Shown one piece after another: positions 1-11,062 of a stretch of 64,000 bases of DNA. The stretch covers positions 1,734,501 through 1,798,500 of the forward strand of contig OX485805.1 in assembly GCA_950295325.1 (NCBI GenBank), read 5' to 3'. Every line of letters starts with the position of its first letter. Position 1 is the first letter of the stretch. Position numbers and translations under genes: made by a program. The DNA comes from Polytrichum commune. Its lineage: Eukaryota > Streptophyta > Polytrichopsida > Polytrichales > Polytrichaceae. The notes beneath the pieces were generated by a model. It was not told the origin of the DNA. It saw only the letters and a program-made list of their open reading frames with translations, and made no database searches.

Positions 1-602
1 CGGTCGTATACATTTCATTTGGGAGCACCACTATTATGACTCCGGACATGCTCGAGGAGTTTGTCCTCGGACTCGAAGATTCTCAAGTGCCATTCTTACT
101 GGTCATCCGGCCCAACCTTGTGGACGACGGAGCCCAAGGTATACCCTCAGGCTTTGAGGAGCGAACAAAGGATCGGGCCCTTGTCGTGTCGTGGGCTCCT
201 CAGCTCAAGGTTTTAGGGCACACATCCACGACCGGCTTCGTAACACATTGTGGTTGGAACTCACTTATGGAGAGTGTCTCCATGGGGGTTCCGATGTTGG
301 GTTGTCCTTTTTTTTCAGATCAAGCCATGAACAACAGGTATGTTGTGGAGGTTTGGAAGATGGGTTTGGAATTTGAGAGGCGTGCTAACCTGTCCATTGA
401 GAGGCATGAGGTGGCAAAGAAGGTGAGGATGTTGGCGTCCCAAGACTCAGAGCTCAGAATTGCAGCTCAAAGATGGAAAGAGGCTGCTAGAAGAGCTATT
501 GAGCACGGTGGATCTTCGCACAACAATTTGGCCGCTTTTGCCGTGGACATGTATAAAAGAGCACAAACAATTGTACTGTCAGCACCCCAATCGCTTGAGT
601 AA
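1..602 (+). CDS. UDP-glycosyltransferase (family GT1), C-terminal part
   Basis: The frame is open from the left edge of the window and stops with TAA at 600-602, so about 200 C-terminal residues are present and the N-terminal half lies outside. Before the first ATG (position 36) the frame already reads VVYISFGSTT, the usual lead-in to the sugar-donor domain. The 44-residue PSPG box runs from WAPQ to the DQ pair and contains HCGWNS, with the conserved Glu three residues later. Family knowledge: such enzymes move a sugar from a UDP-sugar to a small acceptor in the cytosol; Gln as the last PSPG residue is common in glucosyltransferases. The acceptor cannot be told from this part. No intron is seen in the visible segment. 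No disruption is visible. Confidence 0.93.
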   Translation, partial: VVYISFGSTTIMTPDMLEEFVLGLEDSQVPFLLVIRPNLVDDGAQGIPSGFEERTKDRALVVSWAPQLKVLGHTSTTGFVTHCGWNSLMESVSMGVPMLGCPFFSDQAMNNRYVVEVWKMGLEFERRANLSIERHEVAKKVRMLASQDSELRIAAQRWKEAARRAIEHGGSSHNNLAAFAVDMYKRAQTIVLSAPQSLE

Positions 603-1692
603 TCAATCAAAGATTTTCAGTAGAATCAAACTCTTGGTTTCTATGTTAAAAGTCGTTCATGGTATAAAATAACATTCGTAAGCCAATACTACCTTGACAC
701 ATTGTGGCCCTACCATGAGTGAAGTGAGTGAGCTTGAATTGTTTCATAACCATCGCATGAAGAGATCACTGAACCTAACATATATCTTGAAAGGAGCTCA
801 AGTTGTGGTCTCAAACTCAGTTTTAGATGTTGGAAGGTGCAAATTTATTCTCCTTAGTGCGCTTCGATTCCTTGTAGAAGATTCAGCGTGATATTGTCTT
901 AAGAATGTTATGCAAAATCCCATTTCCTCCGATATCATTTGAAATGATATGAAGGTATGACTGCAACAATTCAGATAAAGTAACCAAACAACACAACTGT
1001 GCTGCTGTATCCATTAAGTGTGTGGGCAATCATGAGCTCTGCCCACATTTCTAACCATCATCTGACAATCTATCAGCTTTCTTGTTGATAACACTGGTTC
1101 CAAAAGGGGTTCCCTTGTTTTTGGGTGTTCATGGAAGTGTAAATGCTTACAACGTGAGTGAAATCACAATCGCAACACCTTCTTCTGTGTTGTACGGGAA
1201 CTAATTAACATAGTTCATAGAAACTGGGCATATGAACGTTGCGCGAAATCATCCTTGGTTTGGTGGATCGATAGTTTGCTTTTTATGAAATTGGCATGGA
1301 TTTGCAAAGAAATTTGCATTGAACATGGTGCGCCATTCTTCTTCGTGGTGATATAGCTCTGCAAATTGAGGGTGGTTAGTTTAGGTGGTCTGGTAAGAGC
1401 ATTGATTTGGAACAAAATGGACAAAAACCATTCCATAATTTGGTGTTGATGTCATCTAACAATTGCTTTGGTTCATGAACATCTTTGTTAGTCGGAAGAA
1501 CCACCTCGTGCGCTCTCAGCCTCAATGCATGCCCTTTACGGACATAATGACCCCCCCCCCCCCCAAACACATGCAGGCCTTATCTATGAATTAATGCAGA
1601 TGGTCTCAGAATGTTGAAACACTTGGGTTTTTTCTCTCTCTCTCTCTTTGTTTAAGCTTAAGGGGCCTCTACATGCAAAATTGCATGCCCCT
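603..1692. other. 3' flank without recognised gene
   Basis: Downstream of the glycosyltransferase. I see no coding similarity. There is a run of 14 C at about 1551-1564 and a short CT microsatellite at about 1636-1648. Small open frames here have no family features. Confidence 0.5.
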
Positions 1693-1860
1693 TTTTTTTA
1701 AGGATATTGGAGTTATCCATTAACTCAACCGGAGTTTTAGTAGGGAGTTGGTTGTTTCGCATGCATTATTTTCCATGTTCAGTAAGTTTTGGGTGCATGC
1801 TTGGAGTCAATGTGACATGCCAAAATGAGTTTGGTACCCAATGAACCAATATGGAATGTC
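1693..1860 (+). repeat. Dispersed repeat family R1, short diverged copy
   Basis: The stretch around GAGTTGGTTGTTTCGCATGC at 1745-1764 matches, with substitutions, the middle of the longer copies near 23.28 kb, 25.25 kb and 57.83 kb. The order of phrases is the same in each: ttatcc, then gggagttggttgtt, then ttccat, then taagtttt, then ttggag. Only the core is recognisable here. Confidence 0.6.
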
Positions 1861-2796
1861 CTTCATTCAAACCTCCACATTGACTCCAAGCCAGGTGAAC
1901 AAACCGTGGTGAATTGATCAGTGTGGCTTAGCTTTTGTGGAGACTCTTTCAGAATTTCATGAACATGGCTCTTATAGGCGAATGCATTGATTGACTCCTT
2001 GTTGGAGATCCATAATCGTATATGGCAATTTTGTTTAGGAACACTCTGTAATTTTTCCGAATCATTCTCTATTTATATTTTTGTCCAATCTTGCCAACTT
2101 GTGAAATGAACCTTATATAGAGTTTCACTAAATATATTCGATTGGTGCAATACACAAACTATTATGAAGCATTAGATCCCAACAACTAAATACATATGAA
2201 TATCCTTGTGTTAGTTTTTATGTTTATGTGTGTTATACTAGCTTGGGTATGTGTCATCCCAACCCATAGCACTTGTGCATATGAAATACAAATTAATAAG
2301 GCGTGAAAACCAATATGATGTGTACCCAATACAATTGGTTTTACCAAGTGTGTAATGTGTAGTGTGGCCTTTGTTTGCCTTCATACCACCTCACATCAAG
2401 GCTGGGGCGAACCAACCCATACACTACTGTAGTTCCTTGGAGGCAAGGGTTTAGGCATCCAACAAAGAATGAGTGTATGGGTTGGTTCCCCCAAATCCTC
2501 ACATCTATATGTTTGCTTGGCACGTGCATGTTACACATTTGTGCATGTGGTATAAATGGTGGGTAAGCAAGTGGGTATGCATAAATGATAGGGAGGTCAC
2601 AAAAAGCTTGATAAATGGTTTTTTTCTAGATTAAGAATAGAAAAGTGGAGAGCCACTCCCACATATTGGGTATGATGAAGTGACAATATAAAAGTAAAAT
2701 TTATCATCAATAATTCAAAATTTTAAACTATATTAATCCAGACTAAAGTAAATTAAAGCAAACTAACTTATAATTACACTATAAAATATTATAATA
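1861..2796. other. AT-rich intergenic DNA
   Basis: Nothing supportable as a gene. The DNA becomes strongly AT-rich after about 2580. Confidence 0.4.
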
Positions 2797-3575
2797 GGGG
2801 CCATTCACAATTGGGGTACTACTTTTGGGACAAAGGAATTAAGGACTATGTCACATTGGATCTCGACGTTTATTATGATTTCTTATTAATAATAAAAAAA
2901 TTTAAACAAATAAGTAGATAGTTCATAGGATTTATCAAGAAATATATTATGTATTATTTAATGATAAATAAACAAATCCTTTATTAAATGAATAGATAGG
3001 TCATAGGACTTGTTTGGGCCACATCAATGGCAATTTCATTATTGAAGTGTACATTGGAGGTGAATTATTTCTTGTTTTGCATCCTAGTACCTTGGTGTAA
3101 GTGTCATGTGTCCATACATATGTTTTATTATGTCCAATTCTAATTCTAAACGTTCTTTTTTCATGTAGCCATGTTATTGTGTAATGTTGGCCATGTTTGG
3201 TGTCATATGTAAAGTTATACAATTGGTATGCAATACATTTTTGGTTTTATTGGTACACAATTGAACGACAAGTGTGATGAAGAAAATTGGGATCATTTCA
3301 ATTAATTTTTGTTGTCCTTTTCATTCCTTTATCCTAAGGTCAACAATTATGACAACAATCATAAATGTCCGTTAAGGAATCAAAATGATATCTTAGATAA
3401 CTCTATTCCTTGTAAATTAACTTTGTCGGTGTACTCATTATGGAATATTAAATGTATGAATGATTCAAAATATGCTCCACAATACAAATCTAAGCACACC
3501 AACTATGTAAAGTTATTTATTTATTCTTTGAACTGATAGACACTCATTCGTGGTACCCCAATGGTGAATGCCCCC
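2797..3575. mobile_element. Non-autonomous DNA transposon with 26-bp inverted ends
   Basis: The left end, starting GGGGCCATTCACAATTGG at 2797, is the reverse complement of 3550-3575 at 23 of 26 positions. The flanking 9 bp are attataata (2788-2796) and attatataa (3576-3584), 7 of 9 identical, which could be a decayed 9-bp target duplication of the MULE type. The flanks are so AT-rich that this is weak evidence. The interior is AT-rich and holds no recognisable transposase, so the element would depend on a partner elsewhere. Superfamily is not certain. Confidence 0.65.
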
Positions 3576-4747
3576 ATTATATAACTATAACATACAACCA
3601 TGGAATTTACAAATTTTAAACTAAGATTTCTTCTAGAAACCTTGTCGCCATCCTAGCCTCCTTAGTCCCTAGCCTACCCCCTACCCCACTTGAGCCTCCT
3701 CTAGCCACCCAATCCCCTAACCTGGCCATAGCATGTAAGCCTTGACCGGCCTTTGTGTGTATGTCGTGTTGTTGCATTAGTAATGAGTGTTGTGGAAGAT
3801 GGTTGGTTTTTTGTCTAGTGTATTTGCTTGCAATTGTTACTTATGATTGTAATGTTGGTTGTTTTTTTCCAATACTTCCTCATGTGCTAATTGTAGATAT
3901 ATAATGTTGAGTCCTTAGTGTAGATGTATGAGGACAACAACTTTGTAGTCTTAGGGTTTACACAACATGTTGTTGTAGCCATGGTGTGACAGTCACTTCT
4001 TCCGTACAAAACTCATTGTGGGTTGGCTAAAAGGTGAGTTTGAGAGCTTTATGCCCAGCTTATGCATAAAGTGACCCAAATATATTAACTTTTAAATTAA
4101 CATGCTAAAATGGGGTTGGGTAATATAAAAAAAAATTGCCATTTTAGAATCAGTGGACTATAAGCAGAGTCAGCATTCAAGATGGTGGCCCTTTGGGCCA
4201 AATCTTAATAAAGCTATTTGGATTGAAGAAAAATACCCAAATAATTCCACCCATGTTTCAAAAACAGGCTCTCACATGCAAACTCTGATGAGTTTTTTTT
4301 TAAATTTTTTTTTAAAAAGACCTTAAAGAGGCACTAAACTTATTTTTTGGTCATTCTTTAATGAACTTCTCGAATAACTCTATTGTCAAGTAGATTTGAT
4401 GTGACATATTTCCATTATGTAGAAAAGGGGTATTTGAGTGTGCCATATGCCGTAATGTGATTGGTTAAGACCTCTTAAGAAATGATGTGGAAATGGAAAC
4501 TATGCAAAGATATGCCCAATGACACATGGATGTGTGGTTCCTTTGCTCATCCACAATGAGCCAATTGAGGAAATGTAGATTAATGTATAACCCTTAATCA
4601 TGCCACTAAATGAGTGTAATAAGGCACATGGATTAGCCACACCCCATCATCCAACGATGGCTTGTCCTCCACTATGTTGAATGATAAACATGATACGATT
4701 GCCTAGAATTGTAAACATCATAGAGTGATGGGAGGTTACCACATAAC
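3576..4747. other. Intergenic DNA, no gene seen
   Basis: No coding similarity. A phrase at about 4015-4070 (around GGTTGGCTAAAAGGTGAGTT) recurs in diverged form at about 13015-13075, so it is probably another small dispersed repeat. Confidence 0.4.
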
Positions 4748-4800
4748 CATTACTCAACTTAGCCATGGTGTTATGTGGGCCATGGCTAAGTTGAGTAATG
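4748..4800. repeat. Perfect 21-bp inverted repeat (hairpin)
   Basis: Bases 4748-4768 are the exact reverse complement of 4780-4800, separated by an 11-base loop. The match continues outward by about five bases if one base is skipped. A transcript of either strand would fold into a stable stem-loop. Such a perfect pair usually marks a young foldback element or a small-RNA precursor; I see no larger inverted ends around it. Confidence 0.85.
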
Positions 4801-5502
4801 TTATGCAATGTTGTATGTTGTTCTCGGGGGATCCACTCAATGTAGAAAACCAAAAACACGTGACTGTGAAAGAATGGTTTTACCCCGTATGTACATTGAC
4901 TATAATCATTTTGAAGGTCCAATGTTTCGGATATTATTTCAGTACTTGCAATTCAATTATTTGACAACAAAAACTCATATTAGTGGCCTTCGAAATTCGA
5001 GTGAAAGTTTGGATTGAAATGTCTCATATTTTTTGCTTTGAAGGATTGTAGGATACAAATGATAACACATAATGAATGGGTTATCTTAACACATAAAATT
5101 TGCACAAGGTTTCACATGTATATATTATATGTTTTCATAACAAAAATAAATGTACATATGGAGTGGGGTGGGGTGAGGTACCCATTCATATGCTTTTGGT
5201 CTCCACAATGGGTGGACCCTTGAGATGGTCTTCAAGTGGCAACACTCAAAATATAATCTTTTTGTGATATGAACACTTTGTGAGGCATATAGATTAACCG
5301 TTGATGAATTTACATGACTAGGCTCTTGGAGGTGATAAAGAATTTATGTAGCTATGCATGATAATTTTGTGCACTAAACATTGTCTGTTTTGGACAAAAT
5401 TTACATGTCTATTCATTTGAAGTAAACAATCCCATTTTAAGTATACTATTTTAGCCTTTAAAGGATGAGGGGTTATTGCAAATTCTAAAATATACTCTAT
5501 AA
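4801..5502. other. Intergenic DNA, no gene seen
   Basis: Open frames on both strands over 4647-4964 read through the palindrome and carry no family features. Bases 5500-5502 (TAA) may be the target duplication of the Harbinger relic that follows. Confidence 0.4.
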
Positions 5503-6960
5503 GGGCCGGTACACACAAGGCCCCAAATTCCAAGTCCCACCTATGTGAATAAGTTCCAATTTGGAGGCCAAGTCCTAACTCTTGAGCCTCAAGAGGCCAT
5601 TAAAGTATGATTTACATGGGACTTGGGACTTGTCCATGTGAAGTGCAAAGTCTCATGTACAAGTCCCAAGTCCAATCTCAAATGTAAAGTCTTGAGGGAT
5701 ATCTTGAGTACTTCTATCATCATGGAAGTGCGTGTTAATCCTCTTTTCAAAATTTATAGCCATGGATGAGAGAACACAACACATTCTTGTTGTCCTTGCT
5801 ATGTTCGTGGTTATAAAACATGTGATGATCTTCTACATGAAATGTCAACAAATTATTATATATGAACAAAAATGTTCAAATAATGTTGATGGCCGTTTTC
5901 ATTTTTGAAGAAGGTCGAATGAAGACTACAAGGTCTTTATAGAAATATAAGAGGGTAGGTGGATATGTAGAGAAAAATCTTTTGAGTTTATGTATGAAGA
6001 ATATGTTCAAAAAGTGTATGCGAGTGAATCTTCCCACGTTAGATATTTGTGCACAATTTTAGGGCATGCTTTGAGAAAAATTAATATGAATATGAGAAAA
6101 TGTATTTCCATACAAACTTAGAGTTGCTTTGACATTAGCACAATTAGGACGTGGTAATACTTTAACATTGTATATTGATTTACATGGGTGGGCACATAGC
6201 ACCGCTTGAATGATTGTAAGAAACTCTTGCAAAGCTATTAAAAGACATGTAAGGCCTTTGAAATTTGAAAAACCAATATTAGCTCTTATAAGAAAATTGC
6301 CTTTGATTTTGAGGAGCTCCCTGACATTCAATACATGTTAGGAACAACTACTGGGAGTCAAAATTTCATCATTGCACCTTCTTGGGATTTGACTTTATAT
6401 TCTCGTAGAAAGAGAGTTTTTTTTGGCATTGCTTCAAGAGGTTGTAAATGTGCAATAAAAATTATGGGATTAAGATTTTGGGTGGATTGGTTGTATACAT
6501 GGTTAGATTTTATTCTAAAAACAAAAATTGGGAAGAAGGCCACGAGAGAAACATTTTTACCTTATAAGTTCATTAAAGATGCAATTTATCCTATGAAGCC
6601 CTGATTTTACTTACCTATCAAATGTTAGAATTGTTATGTGGGAAAACATATTGGAACTTCATTCAATCAAGCACACGTATGACAATTGAACGGATATGTG
6701 GCATATTGAAGGGGATGTAAAGAATATCGCTAAAAAAAAATTGATACGCCTTTACAAGATGTTCTTGAAATCATTACTATATGTATCTTTCTTCATAATG
6801 TGTGTATTATTTATGAAGATGAATTTTGATATGACATGGATTGGAGAAGCAAAAATAAAATCACAAATTGAAGCAAATTTTGCACTAGGAATTATCCAAA
6901 ACAAAAACATATTTCAGAGAACATATTGCATAATGAACAATTAAGGAGATATGAGCACTG
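5503..6960 (+). mobile_element. PIF/Harbinger DNA transposon relic
   Basis: The proposed left end starts GGGCCGGTACACAC at 5503, preceded by TAA, which fits the three-base TNA target of this superfamily. It resembles the ends of the two MITEs at 19.73 and 41.95 kb, which also start GGG(C/T)C and have CACAC nearby. A decayed transposase frame follows inside. I could not find a matching right end down to 8 kb, so the right border given is just the end of transposase similarity. The element cannot be active. Confidence 0.7.
5762..6944 (+). pseudogene. Harbinger (HARBI1/ALP1-like) DDE transposase, decayed
   Basis: The start reads MDERTQHILVVLAM, like the N terminus of this family. Further on, spread over different frames, are an LRPLKFEKP-like segment with FEELPDIQYM (about 6205-6340), then GSQNFIIAP with YSRRKR (6355-6415), KIGKKATRETFLPYKFI (6525-6580), STRMTIERICGILKG (about 6670-6715) and DVLEIITICIFLHNVCIIYE (about 6755-6820). 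Their order matches a DDE_Tnp_4 transposase. Frameshifts and stops lie between the blocks. Where the family normally has the first catalytic Asp (a D-G-S motif), this copy reads T-G-S, so catalysis would be lost even without the frameshifts. In active elements this enzyme cuts and pastes the element with a Myb-like partner; no partner gene is seen. Confidence 0.85.
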
Positions 6961-7470
6961 TAAATTAGTCAAATCAATTAGAGAATTAATAACATAGTTA
7001 ATAGGATTCTCAAATTTTAAGTAGTCAAAGATACTACAACTTATTTATGAGTCTATCAATTTGTTAACTTTTTTTCAAGTAATGCATTTGTTTCATGATA
7101 TTTTTCATCATGACAATGTTATTCTCTACCATCTTTTCATAAAAAAAAAATTCATTTTTTTAGAGTGAAAGAAAATTTGATTGTTATATGTTAGTCTCTT
7201 ATTGAGAACAATTATGTTTATTTTGACTTTATGGTAAATCTATATCATTTGTTGATATAGTCACATGCTTCATGACTTGACCTATTTGGTGTCATCGAGA
7301 AGAAGTCTATGGGAGGCGAACCAGGGTTCTGGCCTCTGGTGAGGCCACGTCGCCAATTCGAAACCTTGAAAATGTCGGAAATCTAACAATCCTAGTATCT
7401 TCGCACCGTCTTCATTTTCTGTCTTCCCCGCTCTTGTGTTTTCCCTTTTCTTTCTTGCTGCTGGCGACGA
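6961..7470. other. Intergenic DNA
   Basis: AT-rich to about 7290, then less so. A phrase at 7331-7352 ending GAGGCCACGTCGCC resembles, inverted, the sequence at about 44667-44690, so it may be a repeat remnant. A pyrimidine-rich stretch (about 7400-7465) precedes the ATG at 7471. Confidence 0.4.
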
Positions 7471-7541
7471 ATGACGGAGATGAAGGGAACGTTACACCGC
7501 CCTTCAGAGGCAAAGCTTGCAGTCCTCCAGGAGAAGCTCGG
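7471..7541 (+). CDS. Possible first exon of an unidentified gene
   Basis: After a TC-rich stretch that resembles a plant 5' leader, ATG at 7471 opens a short frame (MTEMKGTLHRPSEAKL and eight further residues) running to a plausible splice donor, GG|GTAACT, at 7541/7542. I do not recognise the peptide and see no exon that would follow it. It could be a captured first exon or chance. Confidence 0.2.
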
Positions 7542-7629
7542 GTAACTTATGTCTTTCTGCAACCTACTCAAATTCCTTCGATAGTCTCAGAGTTTGTCAT
7601 CACACTCCAGCAGTTATCAAGTTTCTAAC

Positions 7630-8115
7630 ATCTTTGAGTGCAACTTTAGGTAGCAAGTGACTTCGTTCGCTGCATTAGGGTTTACGCACAACATAGATAT
7701 ACCAGGGGTAGTCTTCATGAATGTGCATTTTGTGATTGCAAAAAAAAATTGTGCGAGATCAATGTCGACGACCTCACAAATTCACACATCCTTGACAAAG
7801 GGCTACTGTAGATAGCAAGTTACTGTGTCTGCTGCATTGGGGTTTAAGCATAATGTCGATACGCCAGGGGCAGTGTTGGTTAACATGCATGGTAAGATTG
7901 CAACAAATGTGAGGAGACATCAGGTTGCAACAAAATATTGTGTGCAAGATCGATGACGGAGAGCTGACAAATGTACAACACCTTTGAGAAAGAGTTACTT
8001 TGGATAGGAACGGACTATGTTCGCTGCATTAGGTCTGCGCACAACATAGATACGCGAGGGTGGTGTTCGTGAATAATTGTATTTTAGATATTCCAACAGA
8101 TGTGATGATAGATGC
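7630..8115 (+). repeat. Three diverged tandem repeat units (160-195 bp)
   Basis: Three units begin near 7637, 7797 and 7990. Each carries a tag like TAGCAAGTGACTTCGTTCGC, then tgcattagg, then cacaacatagata, then a cgccaggggtagt-like phrase. Units differ at many positions and in length, so the duplication is old. No protein is evident. Confidence 0.75.
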
Positions 8116-8231
8116 AAGCACATCCACGTCACCCAGAAAATGTCTAATGGGTTCTAATGATGTGCGCATAATCTCTTTCCGATGAAAATCTCTATCCGAT
8201 GTAGATAATCCAAGGAGGTGAGAAAATTGCT

Positions 8232-8411
8232 ATGGGGGTTTCAGTTCCTGCACTGGAGTCTTTTGTAGAACACAAATTTTCCGATTTTTTTACCCGTCTT
8301 TGCACTGTGAAGGGACTTCTAATTAGCGACCAATTCGAGCATTGTGGGCATGTAGAATTATCGTTTGCCCTTAAGAAGTGCGACAATTTCGTCCTTGTGG
8401 ATTTGATCTGA
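8232..8411 (+). CDS. Small open frame of 59 residues, unidentified
   Basis: ATG at 8232 to TGA at 8411, starting MGVSVPALESFVEHKFSDFF, with a mixed composition that looks more protein-like than its neighbours. There is no signal peptide, membrane segment or motif I can name, and no obvious splice junctions. It follows directly after the tandem repeat block. It may be a gene fragment or a chance frame. Confidence 0.2.
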   Translation: MGVSVPALESFVEHKFSDFFTRLCTVKGLLISDQFEHCGHVELSFALKKCDNFVLVDLI

Positions 8412-9408
8412 TTAGAAGCCCGAAGCGATGGAATTGGTCGGCATCGAGGTTGTAGGGATTATATTCACACATGCGACGACATTAACGTAATCGGCAATGC
8501 GTGCATTTTGGTCCTCGATCTTCTTCTATTGCGTCAACCCATTCGATATGTTGTGTACAACTATTGGGCTTCAAAATTTTGGCAGAGCTAAAGTTGATGC
8601 GTTGCAAAGATAAAAATGCACTTTTTATCTTGCAAAACCCAGATACAGGAACCGAGACCCAATTTTTTGCACATGCGATGTAACCAGGGAAGGGAAGAAA
8701 TTGAATAGAGAACTCTGGTGCGTTTTACGACAGAGACTTCGTCTGAAATATAAGGATTATTTAATTATCTGCAAATTAACTAAAGCAAGACTTGTAAGTT
8801 ATAACTTATTAGGTGATTTCCCAAAATAGAGATCAGATGAATCAAACACAGATAAAATTGTTCATGTCTAAACAATTACACCTATGGTCGATATTATGAA
8901 ACCACTGATATTTGTGGCAGTTCTCAATATGCAGACTTTGGAAAGGAACAGACCATAGCATTGCTGACATTCTTTCTGCAAACAACTGCACGTCATCGCA
9001 TGTTAGTTTTAGAAACCAGTCAGTGCAACATGCACAGAATGTTGGACGAGTGTAGGGTTGTTGGGTTTGTCTTCTCTTCGTGTTCACAACAGGAAGATTC
9101 GATTGGGATCTTGGTAGTAAACCAGGAGTCCGATCGCGGAAGCTTGTCAACAGTGAGCGAAAAGAGGGGAGGTGGAGGATTATATAGCCATGTGTCTGAA
9201 GAATGTCCGTCCCGGTTGCTCAGAATCCATGTCGGGGATGGGCTCTCCAATTGTGTTATGTGACAGTTCTGGATGGGAATTTGTAGAGCGGCGCGTGGTT
9301 CAAGAAAAAAGTATTAGCCAGTGTGGATTGCACTGTACATAACACATTTGATGAGTTATGTACAGTGTTGCAAGCATTCTGTAGGTTGGAAGGCAGAACC
9401 ATGATAAT
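8412..9408. other. Intergenic DNA, no gene recognised
   Basis: Open frames of about 100 residues occur on both strands at about 8842-9263, but they overlap each other and show no family features. Nothing else is supportable. Confidence 0.35.
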
Positions 9409-9505
9409 ATAGTGGTGCTGGACGCATGAGTGATCTTTTCAGAATGTACTTGATTTTTTTTTGAAGTTGATGTGGAGAATTACGGGTTCTGTGGCCATGT
9501 GAATT
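9409..9505 (+). repeat. 97-bp direct repeat, copy 1
   Basis: About 95 percent identical by eye to 10353-10450, with a few substitutions and a one-base difference in the T run. The two copies flank the DNA polymerase epsilon exon fragment and are 944 bp apart. The cause is not clear: flanking copies of a short element, or a local duplication. Confidence 0.85.
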
Positions 9506-9733
9506 TTGTTTATTTTTTATTGCTCTATGTAGGTATTTTCATCAAACTAAGAACTTCCAGTTGACATAGATAACGAAAATGTGGATGCACTTGCTCAGAA
9601 CTATATATACTGACAAATTTTCATATATTTTCAAAAAAATTCCAGGAGCTTTTTTGAGGTCGAGAGCTCATGTTATAAGCCAGAACTTTTTACTATGTTT
9701 CTGTGAGGTTAAGTTTATGGTGGATGTCGACTT

Positions 9734-9937
9734 TGTAAATTATGCCGAGTTTGGACTCATCAGCTTTGGGTGCTTCCGAGCGACCCTGCACTTTTAGAAC
9801 ATGATTGGCGTTGCATTGTCTCAGCTTGTGGCCAACCATGCGACTGTGCGTGGAGTGAAAATTCATTGCTTCAAATTGTGCGTCAGCAGGAGCAACTTTA
9901 CCATTTGCAGGACCTTGTCTGTGTGAGATGTCACATG
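9734..9937 (+). pseudogene. DNA polymerase epsilon catalytic subunit fragment (zinc-finger exon)
   Basis: From about 9782 the frame reads DPALLEHDWRC, then SACGQPCDCAWSEN, then SLLQIVRQQEQLYHLQDL and VCVRCH. This is the C-terminal cysteine-rich part of the polymerase epsilon large subunit, with paired zinc-ligand cysteines. It ends at a good donor, ATG|GTAAGC at 9937/9938. Just upstream, cysteines resembling the preceding CxxC (C-K-L-C-R) appear only after a frame change, so the exon is disrupted on its left. No other exon of this gene of about 2,000 residues is visible nearby. In the cell the full enzyme copies the leading strand; this piece alone cannot. I read it as a captured or leftover exon. 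Confidence 0.75.
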
Positions 9938-10352
9938 GTAAGCAAATACAGATTTTTTTCTGTTTCAATTCTGCGTTGTGTAGGTATATCTAGCTGTCCT
10001 CACATTTATTAAATGGCTTTACTAAGACTACTATTGGCAATAAGACCATGTATTGCATGAACTAGTTTCCAAACTGTCTTAATGTTTGTGTGGGACTAAT
10101 GGTAGGTTCCATAGAAAAGACTTTTCGAACAAATGATGTCCAGTACTTTATCGTACTCATAGAGTTTTCCTTAGACAGGGTTCTTGCATGGTTTACTCTT
10201 GCTTTCTTCTCTTTAGCCTGTGGATTGCCAAGAAGGTTCTTGCCAGGTTCTTGTGGCTGAGAACATCTTCGCTTCAATAAACCAAAGCCTTTGTAAAATT
10301 CTGCAAAGGTTCATTGCAGAATTCTGCAAAATTTCTCAAATTCGTAGATGGA

Positions 10353-10450
10353 ATAGTGGTACTGGACGCATGAGTGATCTTTTCAGAATGTACTTGATTC
10401 TTTTTTTGAAGTTGATGTGGAGAATTAAGGGTTTTGTGGCCATGTGAATT
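10353..10450 (+). repeat. 97-bp direct repeat, copy 2
   Basis: Partner of 9409-9505; see there. It ends directly before the unidentified exon-like stretch at 10451. Confidence 0.85.
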
Positions 10451-10754
10451 GAGAAGATGGAGCCCCGGGCTGTTTGTTGATGAGATTCACTGGGCTCCCC
10501 AGATTGCTCACCTTGACCCTTCATAGCACCACCATTTGCATGAGCTGAACCAGTATACTGGTGGGTGGATGGGTGAACGTGAACAACACTTGGCAATGAA
10601 CTCTCATAATACATTTGGTAAATTGAGCGCATTATTGTGTGGGGTACATAACCCTCCAAAGTGCTTCGAGGTAGATAGGAAGTCATTTCACAAAGCTGAT
10701 CTAAGAAGATCAATTTCACTACAAGTGGACTCCTGTCCATCAAAAAAGCACCAG
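10451..10754. other. Exon-like stretch, unidentified, strand uncertain
   Basis: On the plus strand a frame from about 10530 reads ELNQYTGGWMGEREQHLA and later PPKCFEVDRKSFHKADLRRS, up to a possible donor CACCAG|GTTAGA at 10754. On the minus strand the same DNA is open for 135 residues, including GEQSGEPSESHQQTARG. Both look somewhat protein-like, and I recognise neither. Its place among other exon fragments suggests one more fragment. Confidence 0.3.
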
Positions 10755-11062
10755 GTTAGACCAACTTACTCCCATATTATCAGATAAACTGCCTCGCCTT
10801 GAAAGAGCAACCTTTTTCTTTTGTTATGTTAACTTGATAAGATTGTGTATACATGTTGATCTTCTATTTTTCATATTTGAAGTCTTGCCTCACTTGAGAG
10901 AATGGTCAATGCTTGAGATTCAAAAACATATACATCCTTCTAACAAAAACATGATTGTACACAAAAGTTGTCAACAGTCCTCAAGACATGGGCATTCCTA
11001 TGGAGATATGAGATACCTTTGAGAATATTCTTAGCTATGCTTATAATGACATGTCATCACAG

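Noticed and set aside
4647-4964. Small genes on both strands across the palindrome
   Set aside because: Both frames read through the inverted repeat and mirror each other. They are by-products of the palindrome.
8842-9263. Protein-coding gene from overlapping frames of about 100 residues
   Set aside because: Frames on both strands overlap, with no splice sites, motifs or family similarity.
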